This document shows, piece by piece, positions 1 through 8,853 of a stretch of 64,000 nt of DNA. A program made the position numbers and the translations under genes. Origin of the DNA: SPCO01 sp964579825 (GTDB taxonomy: Bacteria > Chloroflexota > Limnocylindria > Limnocylindrales > CSP1-4). The stretch is taken from positions 1 to 64,000 of the forward strand of contig CAZOHT010000006.1 of the NCBI GenBank assembly GCA_964579825.1. The letters are read 5' to 3'. Below the pieces are notes generated by a model. That model made no database searches. It had not been told where the DNA came from and was given only the letters and a program-made list of their open reading frames with translations. The stretch's first letter is position 1; each line of letters starts with the position of its first letter.

Positions 1-174
1 GTACCGAACTGCGAGGGATCCGGCCGACCGCGATCGGCTCCACTGATCGAGATCCCGTCAGCCGAGCGTGACCCGCGACCCACGCCGTCGATGCGGCGCC
101 TCCGCTACGCTTGCCCGATCCGATCCCGATCGATGACCCTGATCACCGAGGCCGTGCGTGACGTGGGAGATCTC
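1..174. other. Left-edge stretch without a convincing gene
   Basis: No reading frame here has a credible start or family match. A TACGCT hexamer at 106-111 resembles the -10 boxes seen before several other genes in this window and could serve the ankyrin gene, but no -35 partner is clear. The left end may belong to a feature cut off by the window. Confidence 0.4.
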
Positions 175-774
175 ATGATGGACGACCCGTTGATCCAGGC
201 CGCGACCGCCGGTGACGTCACGCGCATCCGAGCGCTCCTCGCGGGCGGGTCGGACCCGGATGTGCGCGGGAACGGAGGGATGACGCCGTTGCTGGCGGCG
301 ACCAAGGCGGATCAGCCGGCTGCCGTCCAGGCGCTCCTCGAGGCCGGCGCGGACGTCGACCTCCAGGACGATCGCCTCGACAACCCGTTCCTGTACGCCG
401 GCGCCGAGGGTCTCCTCGACATCCTCAAGCTGGCCAACGAGGCCGGCGCCGACCCGGCCATCACCAACCGCTACGGCGGCGTGGCCGTCATCCCGGCGTC
501 GGAACGCGGTCACGTCGAGACGGTCCGATACCTTCTGACGGAGACGGACGTCGACGCGGACCACGTGAACAAGCTCGGCTGGACCGCCCTGCTGGAGGCG
601 ATCCTGCTGTCGGACGGCGGCCCGCGCCACCAGGCCATCGTCGCGCTGCTCATCGACGCCGGCGCGGACGTCGACCTGGCCGACAAGGACGGGGTCCGGC
701 CGCTGACCCATGCGAGGGCCCGTGGCCAGACCGAGATCGCCACCCTACTGGAGGCGGCCGGGGCTACTCCCTGA
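175..774 (+). CDS. Ankyrin-repeat protein
   Basis: This 199-residue protein is almost wholly made of ankyrin repeats, the helix-turn-helix units that mediate protein-protein contact. Five to six units are visible with the usual pattern of a leucine-rich helix pair followed by GADVD-type turns, for example GGMTPLLAATKADQPAAVQA and the later GADVDLADKDGVRPLTHAR. There is no signal peptide or membrane segment, so it is probably cytosolic. The frame is open upstream to 91, but GGGAG at 165-169 sits 5-8 bases before the paired ATG codons at 175 and 178, so the start is placed at 175. It ends 3 bases from the stop of the convergent secreted protein. The binding partner cannot be read from the sequence. 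Confidence 0.85.
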   Translation: MMDDPLIQAATAGDVTRIRALLAGGSDPDVRGNGGMTPLLAATKADQPAAVQALLEAGADVDLQDDRLDNPFLYAGAEGLLDILKLANEAGADPAITNRYGGVAVIPASERGHVETVRYLLTETDVDADHVNKLGWTALLEAILLSDGGPRHQAIVALLIDAGADVDLADKDGVRPLTHARARGQTEIATLLEAAGATP

Positions 775-777
775 CCG

Positions 778-3700
778 TCACCGACTCGTGAGCCTGAACG
801 TGGCCGTGCAGGTCGTATCCCAGACGAGGGTGACGCGACCGTTCGAGCAGCCCGGGCTCCCACTCCAACCGGCGAAGACGGAACCGGGAGCCGCGACGGG
901 CCGGAGGGAGACCACCGTCCCAAGCGCATAGGACTCCGTGCAGTCGGTCCCGCAGTCGATGCCCGCGGGCGTGCTCGTGACGGCGCCCTGGCCGTTGCCT
1001 GCCTTCTTGATCGTGAGCTTCACCTGCACGAACACCGCCGTGCAGGTGCGGTCCACCGACATCGTCACGCGGCCGTCCAGGCAGTCCCAGCTCCCGGTGA
1101 AGGCGAGGAACGTCGAGCCAGGGGCCGCGATGGCCTTCAACACGACGACCGTCCCAGGCGCATAGGACTCCGTGCAGTCGGTCCCGCAGTCGATGCCTGC
1201 GGGCGTGCTCGTGACGGTGCCCTGACCGTTGCCGGCCTTCTTGATCGTGAGCTGGGACCCGGTCGTCGGCGGCGCGGTCACGCCGACGCCTCCCGGGTCG
1301 CTGATGGCACCGTTCGCCACACCGTCGGCGTCGCCGAAGCCGCCATCGGTGATGGTCAGCGTCAAGACGGCATCGCCGTCGTTGCTTCCGATCAGCGCGG
1401 AGGCGTCGGTCCACGTGGAACCGATCACCTTCCAGAACGGAGACCCGGCGGTCACCGGCGTCGGGTATGACACCGTCATGGTGACGGTCTGACCGCTGGC
1501 CAGCCCGTCGACCGTCCACGAGAAGAGGCCGAACGGGAAGGTGACTCCCGCCGGCTTGCCCGTGGCTGGCAGGCTGCTCTCGGCCACGGCGGCCAGGCTG
1601 GCCAGGCTGCCGGCACTCGTCGTGAAGGTGACCGGGCCCGCGCCGGTCGCGGCGTTGACCGTCTGCGCGGTGACGTTGAAGGTTGCGATGCAGGTCAGGG
1701 ACGCGGTCATCGTGACCGCGCCGTCGGTGCAGTCCGCGTCACCGCCGAATCCGGCGAAGGTCGCGCTTGCGGCCCCGGGGCCGCTCAGGCTCGCCGAAAG
1801 CGTCACGACCGTGCCATCCGGGAACGACTCGGTGCAGTCGCTGCCGCACGAGATACCGGCCGGCGCGCTCGTGACCGTCCCGCTGGCGCTGGCGGAGCCA
1901 GCCAGGTTGACCGTGAGGTCATGCGCGACCGGGATCGGCGTGCAGGCCGTCTGACCGACCTGGCCGTTGGTCGTGGTCCCCGCGGGGCAGGGTGTGGGCG
2001 AGGACGCGCCGGCCGTGGGGACATAGGTGTCGACGGGAGCCGGCGTGCAGGCGATCGCGCCCGCGCTCGGGCTGAACGTGCCTGCGGCACACGGTGTCGC
2101 CGAGGTGGCGCCGCTGCCTGGCACGTAGGCGCCGGCTGGAGCCGGCGTGCACGGCGTCTCGCCCGTCGCACTGAACGAGCCCGCCGGGCAGGGCGTGGCC
2201 ACGGGTGCGAACGGGCTGGAGAACTCGGAGGTGTCGCCCGCCACATCGGTCGCCGTGGCCGTGAGGTTCGGCCCGGACAGGGCGCCCGGGAACGACCAGG
2301 TCCCGCTGCCATCCGCATCGACGGACCCGTGATAGATCCGGCCTTCGTCCGCGTCATCGGAGAAGACGTCGACATGGCAGCCCGCGCAGGCCGTCCCGGC
2401 CAGTGGAGCCGTGCTGGCGATGGTGGGCGGTGCCAGCTCCAGGTTGCCGCCCGTGGCGGTCTCGATGCCCTTGCCGCCGTTGCTGTGGATCGAGTTCCCG
2501 CGGATCGCGTCGCCGGTCGATGCCGCGCCGTCGACGCGCACGCCGTCGAGACTGTTGTAGGCGATCGTGTTGCCCTCGCCTGGGAAGGTGCCACCCACGA
2601 CGTTGTTCGGGGCACCTGAGATGTAGACGCCGAACGGCTTGTTGCCGAGCGGGGCGGTCCCGGCGGCATCCGTCCCGATCCGATTGCCCTGGACCGTGTT
2701 GCCGGACGCCGTCGCGCCGGTGATGAAGACACCGGCGATGCCGCTTCCGAACCCGTTGTCGTTGCCCGAGATGACGTTCCCGGCTCCGGACTCGGCCAGG
2801 CCGATGACGTTGCCCGGCGCACCCAGGATCCCGACGCCATACGTGTTGCCGAGGTCCACGGTGCCCGTCACGTCCGTCCCGATGTAGTTGCCCAGCACCG
2901 TGTTCCCGGTCGCCGCCGAGCCATCGATCTGGATCCCGTAGTTCCCGTTGCCAGAGATGATGTTGCGATCGCCGGGGCGCGTGCCCCCGATCAGGCTGTT
3001 CGCGCCGCCCTGGACGCGGATGCCATTGAAGTCATTCGCCAGGCGGACCGTGCCGGTCGCATCCGTGCCGATGTAGTTGCCCTGGATCCGGTCGCCTGTC
3101 CCGGTCACGCCCTGGACCAGGATGCCCGTGCGGTTGCCCGAGATGACGTTGGCGTCGGCGGGTTCGACACCGCCGACCCGCACGTCACCGGCACCGGAGA
3201 TGACGACCCCGGACTGGGCGTTCCCGTGGTCGATCGTGCCGGTCACATCGGTCCCGATGTAGTTGCCGTAGATCCGGGACCCGGACGCGGCGACGACGAT
3301 CCCGTTGCCCAGCGGGGCGTTCCCGCTGAAGCCTCCGATCGCCAACCCTCGGATCAGCGACACGCCCGAGGACAGGGTGAGACCGTTCGCCGGTCCGGCA
3401 GCGAGTCCGCTCAGCTCGATCTTGATGACGGCGTCGCTCCCGACCTCGGTGCCGCTCGAGGAGGCGCCGGGCTGGGCGTAGCCGTCGATGACCACGCCGA
3501 AGACGATGTCCGGAAGGGCGGAGGATGGGGAGATGGTGCACGCGGTCGCGCAGCCTCCGGCGATATCGAAGTCGATCGTGTCGACGTCCGGTGTCGCGTT
3601 CGCTTCCTCGATGGCGGCCCGCAGCGTGCAGCCCTCGGCGGCGGTCGTGCACTGGCCGTCGCCGACAGCCGAATCGCCGGAGTCCCCGACCGTCGTCACG

Positions 3701-3825
3701 GTGAAGAGGAGCGGGGCCGCGCGTGCCGGCAGCGGCGCCGCGATGAGCATGAGCAAGGCCGCGACGAGCAGGACCGTCGAGCCGGTCCGCCGATGCGAGT
3801 GTCGAACGTGGGCGCGTGCCGTCAT
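778..3825 (-). CDS. Secreted CSLREA / parallel beta-helix protein with InlB-type repeats
   Basis: This is a 1015-residue exported protein. A Sec signal peptide covers about residues 1-36 (Arg-rich start, LLVAALLMLIAAPLPARA, cleavage near ARA-AP). A CSLREA-type module follows at about 45-90 (CTLRAAIEEANATPDVDTID), then a parallel beta-helix at about 100-460 with four NYIGTD-type rungs starting near residues 188, 250, 313 and 380 and several NVISGN motifs. Next come cysteine-paired ephrin-receptor-like repeats at about 545-630, one divergent InlB B-repeat (about 635-720), a choice-of-anchor-U-like segment (about 755-845), and two near-identical InlB B-repeats at the end. There is no LPXTG or C-terminal membrane anchor. 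AGGAGG lies 6 bases before the ATG at 3825; GTG 3861 and ATG 3831 are in frame but worse placed. A role in cell-surface adhesion or matrix binding is inferred from family resemblance only. Confidence 0.85.
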   Translation of the reverse strand: MTARAHVRHSHRRTGSTVLLVAALLMLIAAPLPARAAPLLFTVTTVGDSGDSAVGDGQCTTAAEGCTLRAAIEEANATPDVDTIDFDIAGGCATACTISPSSALPDIVFGVVIDGYAQPGASSSGTEVGSDAVIKIELSGLAAGPANGLTLSSGVSLIRGLAIGGFSGNAPLGNGIVVAASGSRIYGNYIGTDVTGTIDHGNAQSGVVISGAGDVRVGGVEPADANVISGNRTGILVQGVTGTGDRIQGNYIGTDATGTVRLANDFNGIRVQGGANSLIGGTRPGDRNIISGNGNYGIQIDGSAATGNTVLGNYIGTDVTGTVDLGNTYGVGILGAPGNVIGLAESGAGNVISGNDNGFGSGIAGVFITGATASGNTVQGNRIGTDAAGTAPLGNKPFGVYISGAPNNVVGGTFPGEGNTIAYNSLDGVRVDGAASTGDAIRGNSIHSNGGKGIETATGGNLELAPPTIASTAPLAGTACAGCHVDVFSDDADEGRIYHGSVDADGSGTWSFPGALSGPNLTATATDVAGDTSEFSSPFAPVATPCPAGSFSATGETPCTPAPAGAYVPGSGATSATPCAAGTFSPSAGAIACTPAPVDTYVPTAGASSPTPCPAGTTTNGQVGQTACTPIPVAHDLTVNLAGSASASGTVTSAPAGISCGSDCTESFPDGTVVTLSASLSGPGAASATFAGFGGDADCTDGAVTMTASLTCIATFNVTAQTVNAATGAGPVTFTTSAGSLASLAAVAESSLPATGKPAGVTFPFGLFSWTVDGLASGQTVTMTVSYPTPVTAGSPFWKVIGSTWTDASALIGSNDGDAVLTLTITDGGFGDADGVANGAISDPGGVGVTAPPTTGSQLTIKKAGNGQGTVTSTPAGIDCGTDCTESYAPGTVVVLKAIAAPGSTFLAFTGSWDCLDGRVTMSVDRTCTAVFVQVKLTIKKAGNGQGAVTSTPAGIDCGTDCTESYALGTVVSLRPVAAPGSVFAGWSGSPGCSNGRVTLVWDTTCTATFRLTSR
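924..1019. repeat. Direct repeat copy 1 (InlB-type repeat unit)
   Basis: These 96 bases match 1158-1253 at 92 of 96 positions, an offset of 234 bases or exactly 78 codons. They encode the start of the last InlB-like repeat of the secreted protein. The near identity at DNA level points to a recent internal duplication. Confidence 0.9.
1158..1253. repeat. Direct repeat copy 2 (InlB-type repeat unit)
   Basis: This is the partner of 924-1019, with four mismatches in 96 bases and in the same reading frame. It encodes the second-last repeat (LTIKKAGNGQGTVTSTPAG and following). Confidence 0.9.
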
Positions 3826-4030
3826 CGTCATCCTCCTACGGCTCACCGGCGTCCCACGCACGTGATGCCGTCAACGGACGCGGAGGCGGGCGACCACGAG
3901 TCGGGCCCGCTCGGCGTCAGCGTCGAGCGTCGGACGCAGGGGGCGGCGGGCGCATCGTCCAGTTGCGCCAACTGTCTCGCGGGTCAGGGTCGGACCCACG
4001 AGACCGGGGCGCTGGACCGCGGGCCTGTGC
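3826..4030. other. Intergenic region upstream of the secreted protein gene
   Basis: These 205 bases contain the ribosome binding site of the secreted protein at their left edge and presumably its promoter. No clear -10/-35 pair or hairpin was recognised. Confidence 0.4.
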
Positions 4031-4258
4031 CTAGGCGGCGAGGCCCGCCCGGAGGTCCACCACTTCGCGGCGGATGTGCGGGAGGATCGTGGCTCCGAGG
4101 CGGGCGAAGAAGCCGTGGGCCTCGTTCACCGAGGAGCAGCGGAGCATGATGCGGCCGTCCTCATCCGCGATCGTCGTCGGCGCGTGGCAGGCCGGACAGA
4201 AGGGGTCGGTATCGAGGGCGCGCTCGATCAGGTCGAGGGCCTTGTCGCGTTCGAACAT
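4031..4258 (-). CDS. Small zinc-ribbon-like protein
   Basis: This is a 75-residue cytosolic protein starting MFERDKALDLIERALDTDPF. One CxxC pair (FCPACHAPTT) and a later single cysteine in IMLRCSS resemble half of a zinc ribbon, and a helix-rich C-terminus follows. The frame is open to 4333, but the upstream part is Arg/Pro-rich and looks non-coding, so the ATG at 4258 is preferred although its Shine-Dalgarno is weak. It lies between the secreted protein and pcrA on the same strand. Short proteins of this kind are common and mostly uncharacterised; no function is assigned. Confidence 0.6.
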   Translation of the reverse strand: MFERDKALDLIERALDTDPFCPACHAPTTIADEDGRIMLRCSSVNEAHGFFARLGATILPHIRREVVDLRAGLAA

Positions 4259-4410
4259 GGGGCGTGGGATCTCCGGAAGATGGGGGTCAAGGGACGATCG
4301 GCGGGCCGTGGCTCCAACTCGACCGGCCTTCACCCTGCTTCATCCGGACCCCTCGCGTCGGCGGCGGCCGGGTACCGCCCAGGTCCTCGTCGGGTGCCGA
4401 AGGACCGCTC

Positions 4411-7137
4411 CTAGCCGACGATCTCCAGGTTCGCCAGGCTCGCCAGCATCTGCTTCCGGCCGACGCTCGGGTCCCGGAACGCGACGGTCACCTCCTCGTC
4501 GCTGCGAGTCAGCTTGGAGGTCACGACGATGCCATCGCCCCACCGCCCATGACGCACGCGATCGCCGTCGCGGAACTGCCGCTCGCCCGGGATGACGACA
4601 CGGGCCGGCTTCGTGGCCGGCGCCGAAGGTGTCGCCGCGGCGGACGCGCCGAGCGCATCGATGTCCACGTCGACGTCGTCGTCCCAGGCCGGCAGCGGCC
4701 GCCGCAGCGTCCCCGACGGCGCGCCGGCGGCATAGGCATCGCGCTTGGCCGCCAGGTCCCGCTGCGGCCGGAAGGTCTCGCCCGGGGCCGGACCACCGGG
4801 CCGACCGCTTCCCTGTCGAAACGCGGCCCCACCCCCACCGCCACGCACGGGGGTCCCGAACCGACTCGCGCGCCGGGCGCCGAACACGAGGTCGAGGTCG
4901 AGGTCGCGATCGTCTCCGTCGCGACCGCCGAGTGCCGGTCCGACCATCAGGTCGGCCGGGATCTCCATGAGGAACCGTGACGGCACGGTCGGCTGGCCCA
5001 TGCCCCAGGTCATCCGCCGCCAGGCGTGCGACAGGTACAGGCGCCGCTTCGCGCGCGTGATCCCGACGTAGGCGAGCCGGCGTTCCTCCTCGAGCTCCTT
5101 CTCGTCGTCGAGCGCCCGGCTGTGCGGGAAGAGTCCCTCCTCCAGCCCGGCGATGAACACGACCGGGAACTCCAGGCCCTTGGCGGCATGGAGGGTGATC
5201 AGCGTCACCGCATCCGCGTCACCCTCGTACGAGTCCTGGTCGGCGACGAGCGCGGTCTCCTCGAGCAGCCGGTCCAGGGCGTCCTCCGGCGACAGGTCGT
5301 CGTAGCGCGTCGTGACCCCACGCAACTCGAGCAGGTTGGCCCAGCGCTCTTCGCCATCCTCGGAACCGTCGGCCAGCATCGCCCGGTAGCCGGAAGCCTC
5401 AAGGACCTCGTCGAGCAGTTCGGGGAGGGCCAGGACCCCGATCCGGGCCCGCAGGCGTCGGACGAGTGCCGCGAACTCCGCGAGGAGCGTCCGGGCCCGG
5501 GGTGCGATGGCCGGGAGTTCGCCGCGAGCCGCTTCCTCGATCGCGCCCCAGGTCGTGCCGCCCTCGCGAGCGGCCGCCGCGCGCAGGACCTCCACGGTCT
5601 TGTCGCCGATGCCCCGCGCCGGCACGTTGATCACCCGCTCGAAGCTGACGCTGTCCGTGTCGGAGCGCAGGATCCGCAGGTACGCCAGTGCGTCCTTGAC
5701 CTCGCGCCGGGCGTAGAACCGGGTGCCCCCGACGAGCTGGTAGCGCAGTCCGTAGCGCAGGAACGACTCCTCGATCGCCCGGGACTGGGCGTTCATCCGG
5801 TACATGACCGCGATGTCGCGGGCGCGGAATCGGGCGTCGTCGGCCTCGTCCGCGCGACGGGTCAGGGCGCTCCCCCGCCCCGCCACGAGCTGCTCCACCT
5901 GGCGGGCGACCCACTCGGCCTCCTCTTCCTCGTTGTACGCCTCGAAGCGCTGGATCTTCGTCCCGCCGGCGTTGTCGGTCCAGAGCTTCTTGTCCTTGCG
6001 CGCCTCGTTCCGCGAGACGACCGCGTGGGCGGCGTCGAGGATGAGCTGGGTCGAGCGGTAGTTCTGCTCGAGCTTCACGACCGCCGTCTTGGGCCAGTCC
6101 CGCTCGAAGTCGAGGATGTTGCGCAGGTCCGCGCCCCGCCACGAATAGATCGACTGATCGTCGTCCCCGACGACGCACAGGTTGTGATGCTTGGCGGCGA
6201 GACTCCGGACCCACAGGTACTGTGCGCGGTTCGTGTCCTGGTACTCGTCCACGTGCAGGTAGCGCCACTTCTCCTGGTACTTGGCGAGCACGTCGGGGGC
6301 CTCGTCGAACAGCCGTACGGCCTCGAGCAGGAGGTCGTCGAAGTCGAGCGCGTGCGCCTTGCGCAGACCGGCCTGGTAGCGACCGGCCAGGCGGGCGATG
6401 GTCCGTTCGCGGTGGTTCGCGGCATGCTCGGACAGGATCGTCGGATCGAGCATCTCGTTCTTGGCCCGGCTGATCGCCCCAAGCACGGCGCTCGGGCGGA
6501 ACTCGCCCGTGAGGGGCATGTCCTCCTCGCGTAGGATCTGCTTCATCAGCGACTGCTGGTCGTCCGTGTCGTAGATGACGAACCGACGGTCGATGCCGAT
6601 GGCCTCGCCGTCCGAGCGCAGGACCCGGGCACACAGGGCGTGGAAGGTGCCGGCCTGCACGTCGCGACCGCCCTCACCGACGAGGCTGATGATCCGCTCC
6701 CGAAGTTCCGCGGCCGCCCGGTTGGTGAAGGTGACCGCCAGGATCCGCCACGGCGCGACGCCCTTGACGCCGACCAGATACGCAATGCGGTGGGCCAGGA
6801 CGCGGGTCTTGCCCGAGCCCGCACCGGCCAGGATGAGGAGCGGTCCTTCGGTCGTCGTCACGGCCCGTGCCTGCTCCGGATTGAGGGCCTTGACGATCTC
6901 GGCGGCACGGGCCTTGCGGGCCGCGGCGATGGTCCTGGGATCGGCGGCGGGGACCGGAGCTGTCGGGTCGGCGCCCGCGACAGAGGCGGTCGCCTCGGCC
7001 ATCCAGGCCGGCTCCTCGGGCACGGCGGCCGACTCGATCGACTCGTCCGTGAAGGCCGTCCCGGCGGGGGCATCCAGCCCGAGCGAGGCGACGTCGGGCG
7101 CGGTGTCGCCGGGCCGGCGACGTCGGGAAGGGCTCAC
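4411..7137 (-). CDS. pcrA: ATP-dependent DNA helicase PcrA/UvrD
   Basis: This superfamily 1A 3'-5' DNA helicase acts in nucleotide excision repair, replication restart and clearing of RecA. With the start at 7137 it has 908 residues. All SF1 motifs are visible in order: Walker A LAGAGSGKTRVLAHR near residue 110, TFHALCARVL, DEYQDTN (motif II), GDDDQSIYSWRGAD (III), EQNYRST (IV), TLHAAKGLEFPVVF (V) and YVGITRAKRRLYL (VI). A Tudor-like tail (GDRVRHGRWGDGIV near the end) is typical of PcrA. About 85 low-complexity residues precede the helicase core. GTG codons at 7164 and 7137 are both possible; a TACGAT box ends 6 bases before the second, which would make that mRNA leaderless. It is transcribed alone, divergently from the DUF1269 gene. 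Confidence 0.95.
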   Translation of the reverse strand: MSPSRRRRPGDTAPDVASLGLDAPAGTAFTDESIESAAVPEEPAWMAEATASVAGADPTAPVPAADPRTIAAARKARAAEIVKALNPEQARAVTTTEGPLLILAGAGSGKTRVLAHRIAYLVGVKGVAPWRILAVTFTNRAAAELRERIISLVGEGGRDVQAGTFHALCARVLRSDGEAIGIDRRFVIYDTDDQQSLMKQILREEDMPLTGEFRPSAVLGAISRAKNEMLDPTILSEHAANHRERTIARLAGRYQAGLRKAHALDFDDLLLEAVRLFDEAPDVLAKYQEKWRYLHVDEYQDTNRAQYLWVRSLAAKHHNLCVVGDDDQSIYSWRGADLRNILDFERDWPKTAVVKLEQNYRSTQLILDAAHAVVSRNEARKDKKLWTDNAGGTKIQRFEAYNEEEEAEWVARQVEQLVAGRGSALTRRADEADDARFRARDIAVMYRMNAQSRAIEESFLRYGLRYQLVGGTRFYARREVKDALAYLRILRSDTDSVSFERVINVPARGIGDKTVEVLRAAAAREGGTTWGAIEEAARGELPAIAPRARTLLAEFAALVRRLRARIGVLALPELLDEVLEASGYRAMLADGSEDGEERWANLLELRGVTTRYDDLSPEDALDRLLEETALVADQDSYEGDADAVTLITLHAAKGLEFPVVFIAGLEEGLFPHSRALDDEKELEEERRLAYVGITRAKRRLYLSHAWRRMTWGMGQPTVPSRFLMEIPADLMVGPALGGRDGDDRDLDLDLVFGARRASRFGTPVRGGGGGAAFRQGSGRPGGPAPGETFRPQRDLAAKRDAYAAGAPSGTLRRPLPAWDDDVDVDIDALGASAAATPSAPATKPARVVIPGERQFRDGDRVRHGRWGDGIVVTSKLTRSDEEVTVAFRDPSVGRKQMLASLANLEIVG

Positions 7138-7143
7138 TCGCCC

Positions 7144-7149
7144 ATCGTA
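7144..7149 (-). promoter_or_regulatory. Possible -10 box of pcrA
   Basis: TACGAT on the minus strand ends 6 bases before the GTG at 7137. That spacing would put transcription initiation at the start codon itself. No good -35 hexamer is seen, so this is a suggestion only. Confidence 0.4.
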
Positions 7150-7284
7150 CAACGAGGCGTTCACCGGCCATTCACACGGCTCTCATGCGGCCCACCCACG
7201 GTAGACTGGACAGGCCGCATCACGGCACCCATCCACCCTCGGACGCCCACTGTCCACGCGTCCCCAGCGACCCAGGAGGTCACG

Positions 7285-7887
7285 ATGACCGACGAGCAGA
7301 CCCCAGCCACCGGCGCGGACGAGACGGAGATCACGGCCGTCGGAGCCGTCGTCACCGACGGGGCGTACACGCTCTTCGTCGCCGACTTCAGCGACACCGA
7401 CACGGCGTGGCAGGCCTATGAAGCGCTGCTGTCCGTCGAGGACGGCGCGACCGTCGAGATCGAAGGCGTCCTGGTCGTCAAGCGCGACGCCGAAGGCAAG
7501 CTCGAGATCCAGAAGGCCACGGACCACAGCACGAAGACCGGCCTCAAGTGGGGCGTCGTCGGCGGCGTGGTCCTCGGCGTGCTCTTCCCGCCCTCGATCC
7601 TGGCGAGCGCCGCCGCGATGGGCACCATCGGGGCCGCCAGCGGCAAGATCCGCCAGCTCCACCATCGGATCGAGCTTGGCAAGGAGCTCGAGGGGGCCAT
7701 CGAGCCGGGCCACTCGGGCATCCTCGCCCTGGTCTCCGATCCGGGTGCTGTGGAGATCCGCAAGGCCCTCGCGGCCGCGGATCACATCGTCGAGTCCGCG
7801 GTCAGCGACGTCGCCGCGCGTGACATGAAGGCGGCCGCCAAGGAAGCGCAGGAGACCGAACCGGCCGCCGAGCCAGCCAAGGCCTGA
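7285..7887 (+). CDS. DUF1269-family membrane-associated protein
   Basis: This 200-residue protein has a ferredoxin-like N-terminal part (AYTLFVADFSDTDTAWQAYE) with a conserved VVKRDAEGKLEI strand, then a glycine-rich hydrophobic hairpin around residues 88-115 (GLKWGVVGGVVLGVLFPPS) and a soluble C-terminal domain ending in a Glu/Ala-rich tail. This architecture matches DUF1269, whose members sit on or in the membrane and have no settled function. AGGAGG at 7274-7279 fixes the ATG at 7285; the frame is open far upstream but that part is antisense to pcrA. A shorter paralogue lies at 16837-17313. Confidence 0.85.
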   Translation: MTDEQTPATGADETEITAVGAVVTDGAYTLFVADFSDTDTAWQAYEALLSVEDGATVEIEGVLVVKRDAEGKLEIQKATDHSTKTGLKWGVVGGVVLGVLFPPSILASAAAMGTIGAASGKIRQLHHRIELGKELEGAIEPGHSGILALVSDPGAVEIRKALAAADHIVESAVSDVAARDMKAAAKEAQETEPAAEPAKA

Positions 7888-7926
7888 CGACACGCCCGGG
7901 CCTGGCCCGGGATGACCTCGAACGCT

Positions 7927-7958
7927 CGAACGCCCGTCCCTCGCGGGGCGGGCGTTCG
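7927..7958. terminator. Hairpin between convergent genes
   Basis: A 14-base stem (7927-7940 with 7945-7958, one G-U pair) closes a TCGC loop. It lies between the stops of the DUF1269 gene and the convergent lipoprotein gene. No clear U tract follows on either strand, so it is a likely bidirectional transcript end rather than a classical intrinsic terminator. Confidence 0.55.
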
Positions 7959-7972
7959 GTCACCCGGTCGCG

Positions 7973-8758
7973 CTAGCCGGCGTCGATCTCGTCGGCGGCC
8001 GGCGCTTCGATGGTGACCGACTCATCCCACTTCGAGAACGTCAGCTCCGCCTTGACGGTCTCGTCCCCCGGCAGACCGATCTCGACCGTGACGCCGGCGA
8101 GGTGGTTCGGCAGGTTTTGCTCCACCTTGAGAGTCACCTTGAGCGTCGCGCCGGCGATATCCACCGGCAGGCTGGCCGCCGCATCGCCCACCAGGTCCGC
8201 CAGTTCCGTCGCGTCGAGGTCGACGACGACGGTGTAGCAGGTCCCGCCGCGGCACGACACGTCCTCGCCCTTGACCGGATCCACGCCCGCTCCCAGCAGG
8301 AAGTCGCCGAGGTTGTCGATGATCGCGCCGGGATCGGTCGGGTCGATCGGGAGCGACGCCCCGCCACCCTCGACGACCTTGAACTTGGAGCCGGTCAGCG
8401 TCGTCTTCAGGTAGGTGGTGTCGTCGACCTGGATCAATTCGCCGGCCAGGCCCAGGACGGCCGGCACCGCGAACGTCACCCGTGCCTCGCTGTTCGCGAG
8501 GTCGGCATCGACCGACGCGGTCGTCCCGGTCAGGTCGACCGGCGTCGAGGTCGAGCCACCGGGCAACGTCACTGGCACGACCCCGTCGACCGCGACATCG
8601 ACATGGACGCTGGTCGCCGCCTCGGACGACTTGAGCGCGGCGGTGATGATCTCGGTCGGGTCGGTCAGGACCGGACCGGCGGTCCCACCGCCGCACGCGG
8701 CCACGAGGGTGGAGAGGAGGGCGATCAGGACGATCGCGCGCGGGTGTCGGCGGGTCAT
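7973..8758 (-). CDS. LppX/LprAFG-like lipoprotein
   Basis: This is a 261-residue predicted lipoprotein. The signal peptide ends in the lipobox LVAAC (cysteine near residue 22), so the protein should be lipid-anchored on the outer face of the membrane. The body begins with PTEIITAALKSSEAATSVHV and alternates beta strands, which fits the LppX/LprAFG fold whose members bind or carry lipids in Actinobacteria. A cysteine pair (DVSCRGGTCYTVVV) may form a disulfide. The frame runs open far upstream to 10621, but the signal peptide and a GAGG box set the ATG at 8758. Lipid carriage here is inference from the family. Confidence 0.75.
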   Translation of the reverse strand: MTRRHPRAIVLIALLSTLVAACGGGTAGPVLTDPTEIITAALKSSEAATSVHVDVAVDGVVPVTLPGGSTSTPVDLTGTTASVDADLANSEARVTFAVPAVLGLAGELIQVDDTTYLKTTLTGSKFKVVEGGGASLPIDPTDPGAIIDNLGDFLLGAGVDPVKGEDVSCRGGTCYTVVVDLDATELADLVGDAAASLPVDIAGATLKVTLKVEQNLPNHLAGVTVEIGLPGDETVKAELTFSKWDESVTIEAPAADEIDAG

Positions 8759-8836
8759 GGGGTCCCTCAGGATGGGTCGTCGCGTCGTGGACCATCGATG
8801 GACGGTCACGGACAGCCTCGTGGGGCGCCCCGAACC

Positions 8837-8842
8837 TGTCAA
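8837..8842 (-). promoter_or_regulatory. Possible -35 box upstream of the lipoprotein gene
   Basis: A perfect TTGACA on the minus strand lies about 80 bases before the lipoprotein ATG, inside the 3' part of the non-coding gap next to the small membrane protein gene. The best -10 at a 17-base spacing (GAGGCT, 8814-8819) is poor, so confidence is low. Confidence 0.3.
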
Positions 8843-8853
8843 ACCCCCGATGG

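Noticed and set aside
3226..4149. 307-codon plus-strand ORF opposite the secreted protein
   Set aside because: Antisense to a clear signal peptide and CSLREA module; Arg/Gly/Asp-rich composition.
5026..6534. 502-codon plus-strand ORF opposite pcrA
   Set aside because: Antisense shadow of the helicase, low-complexity composition, no start context.
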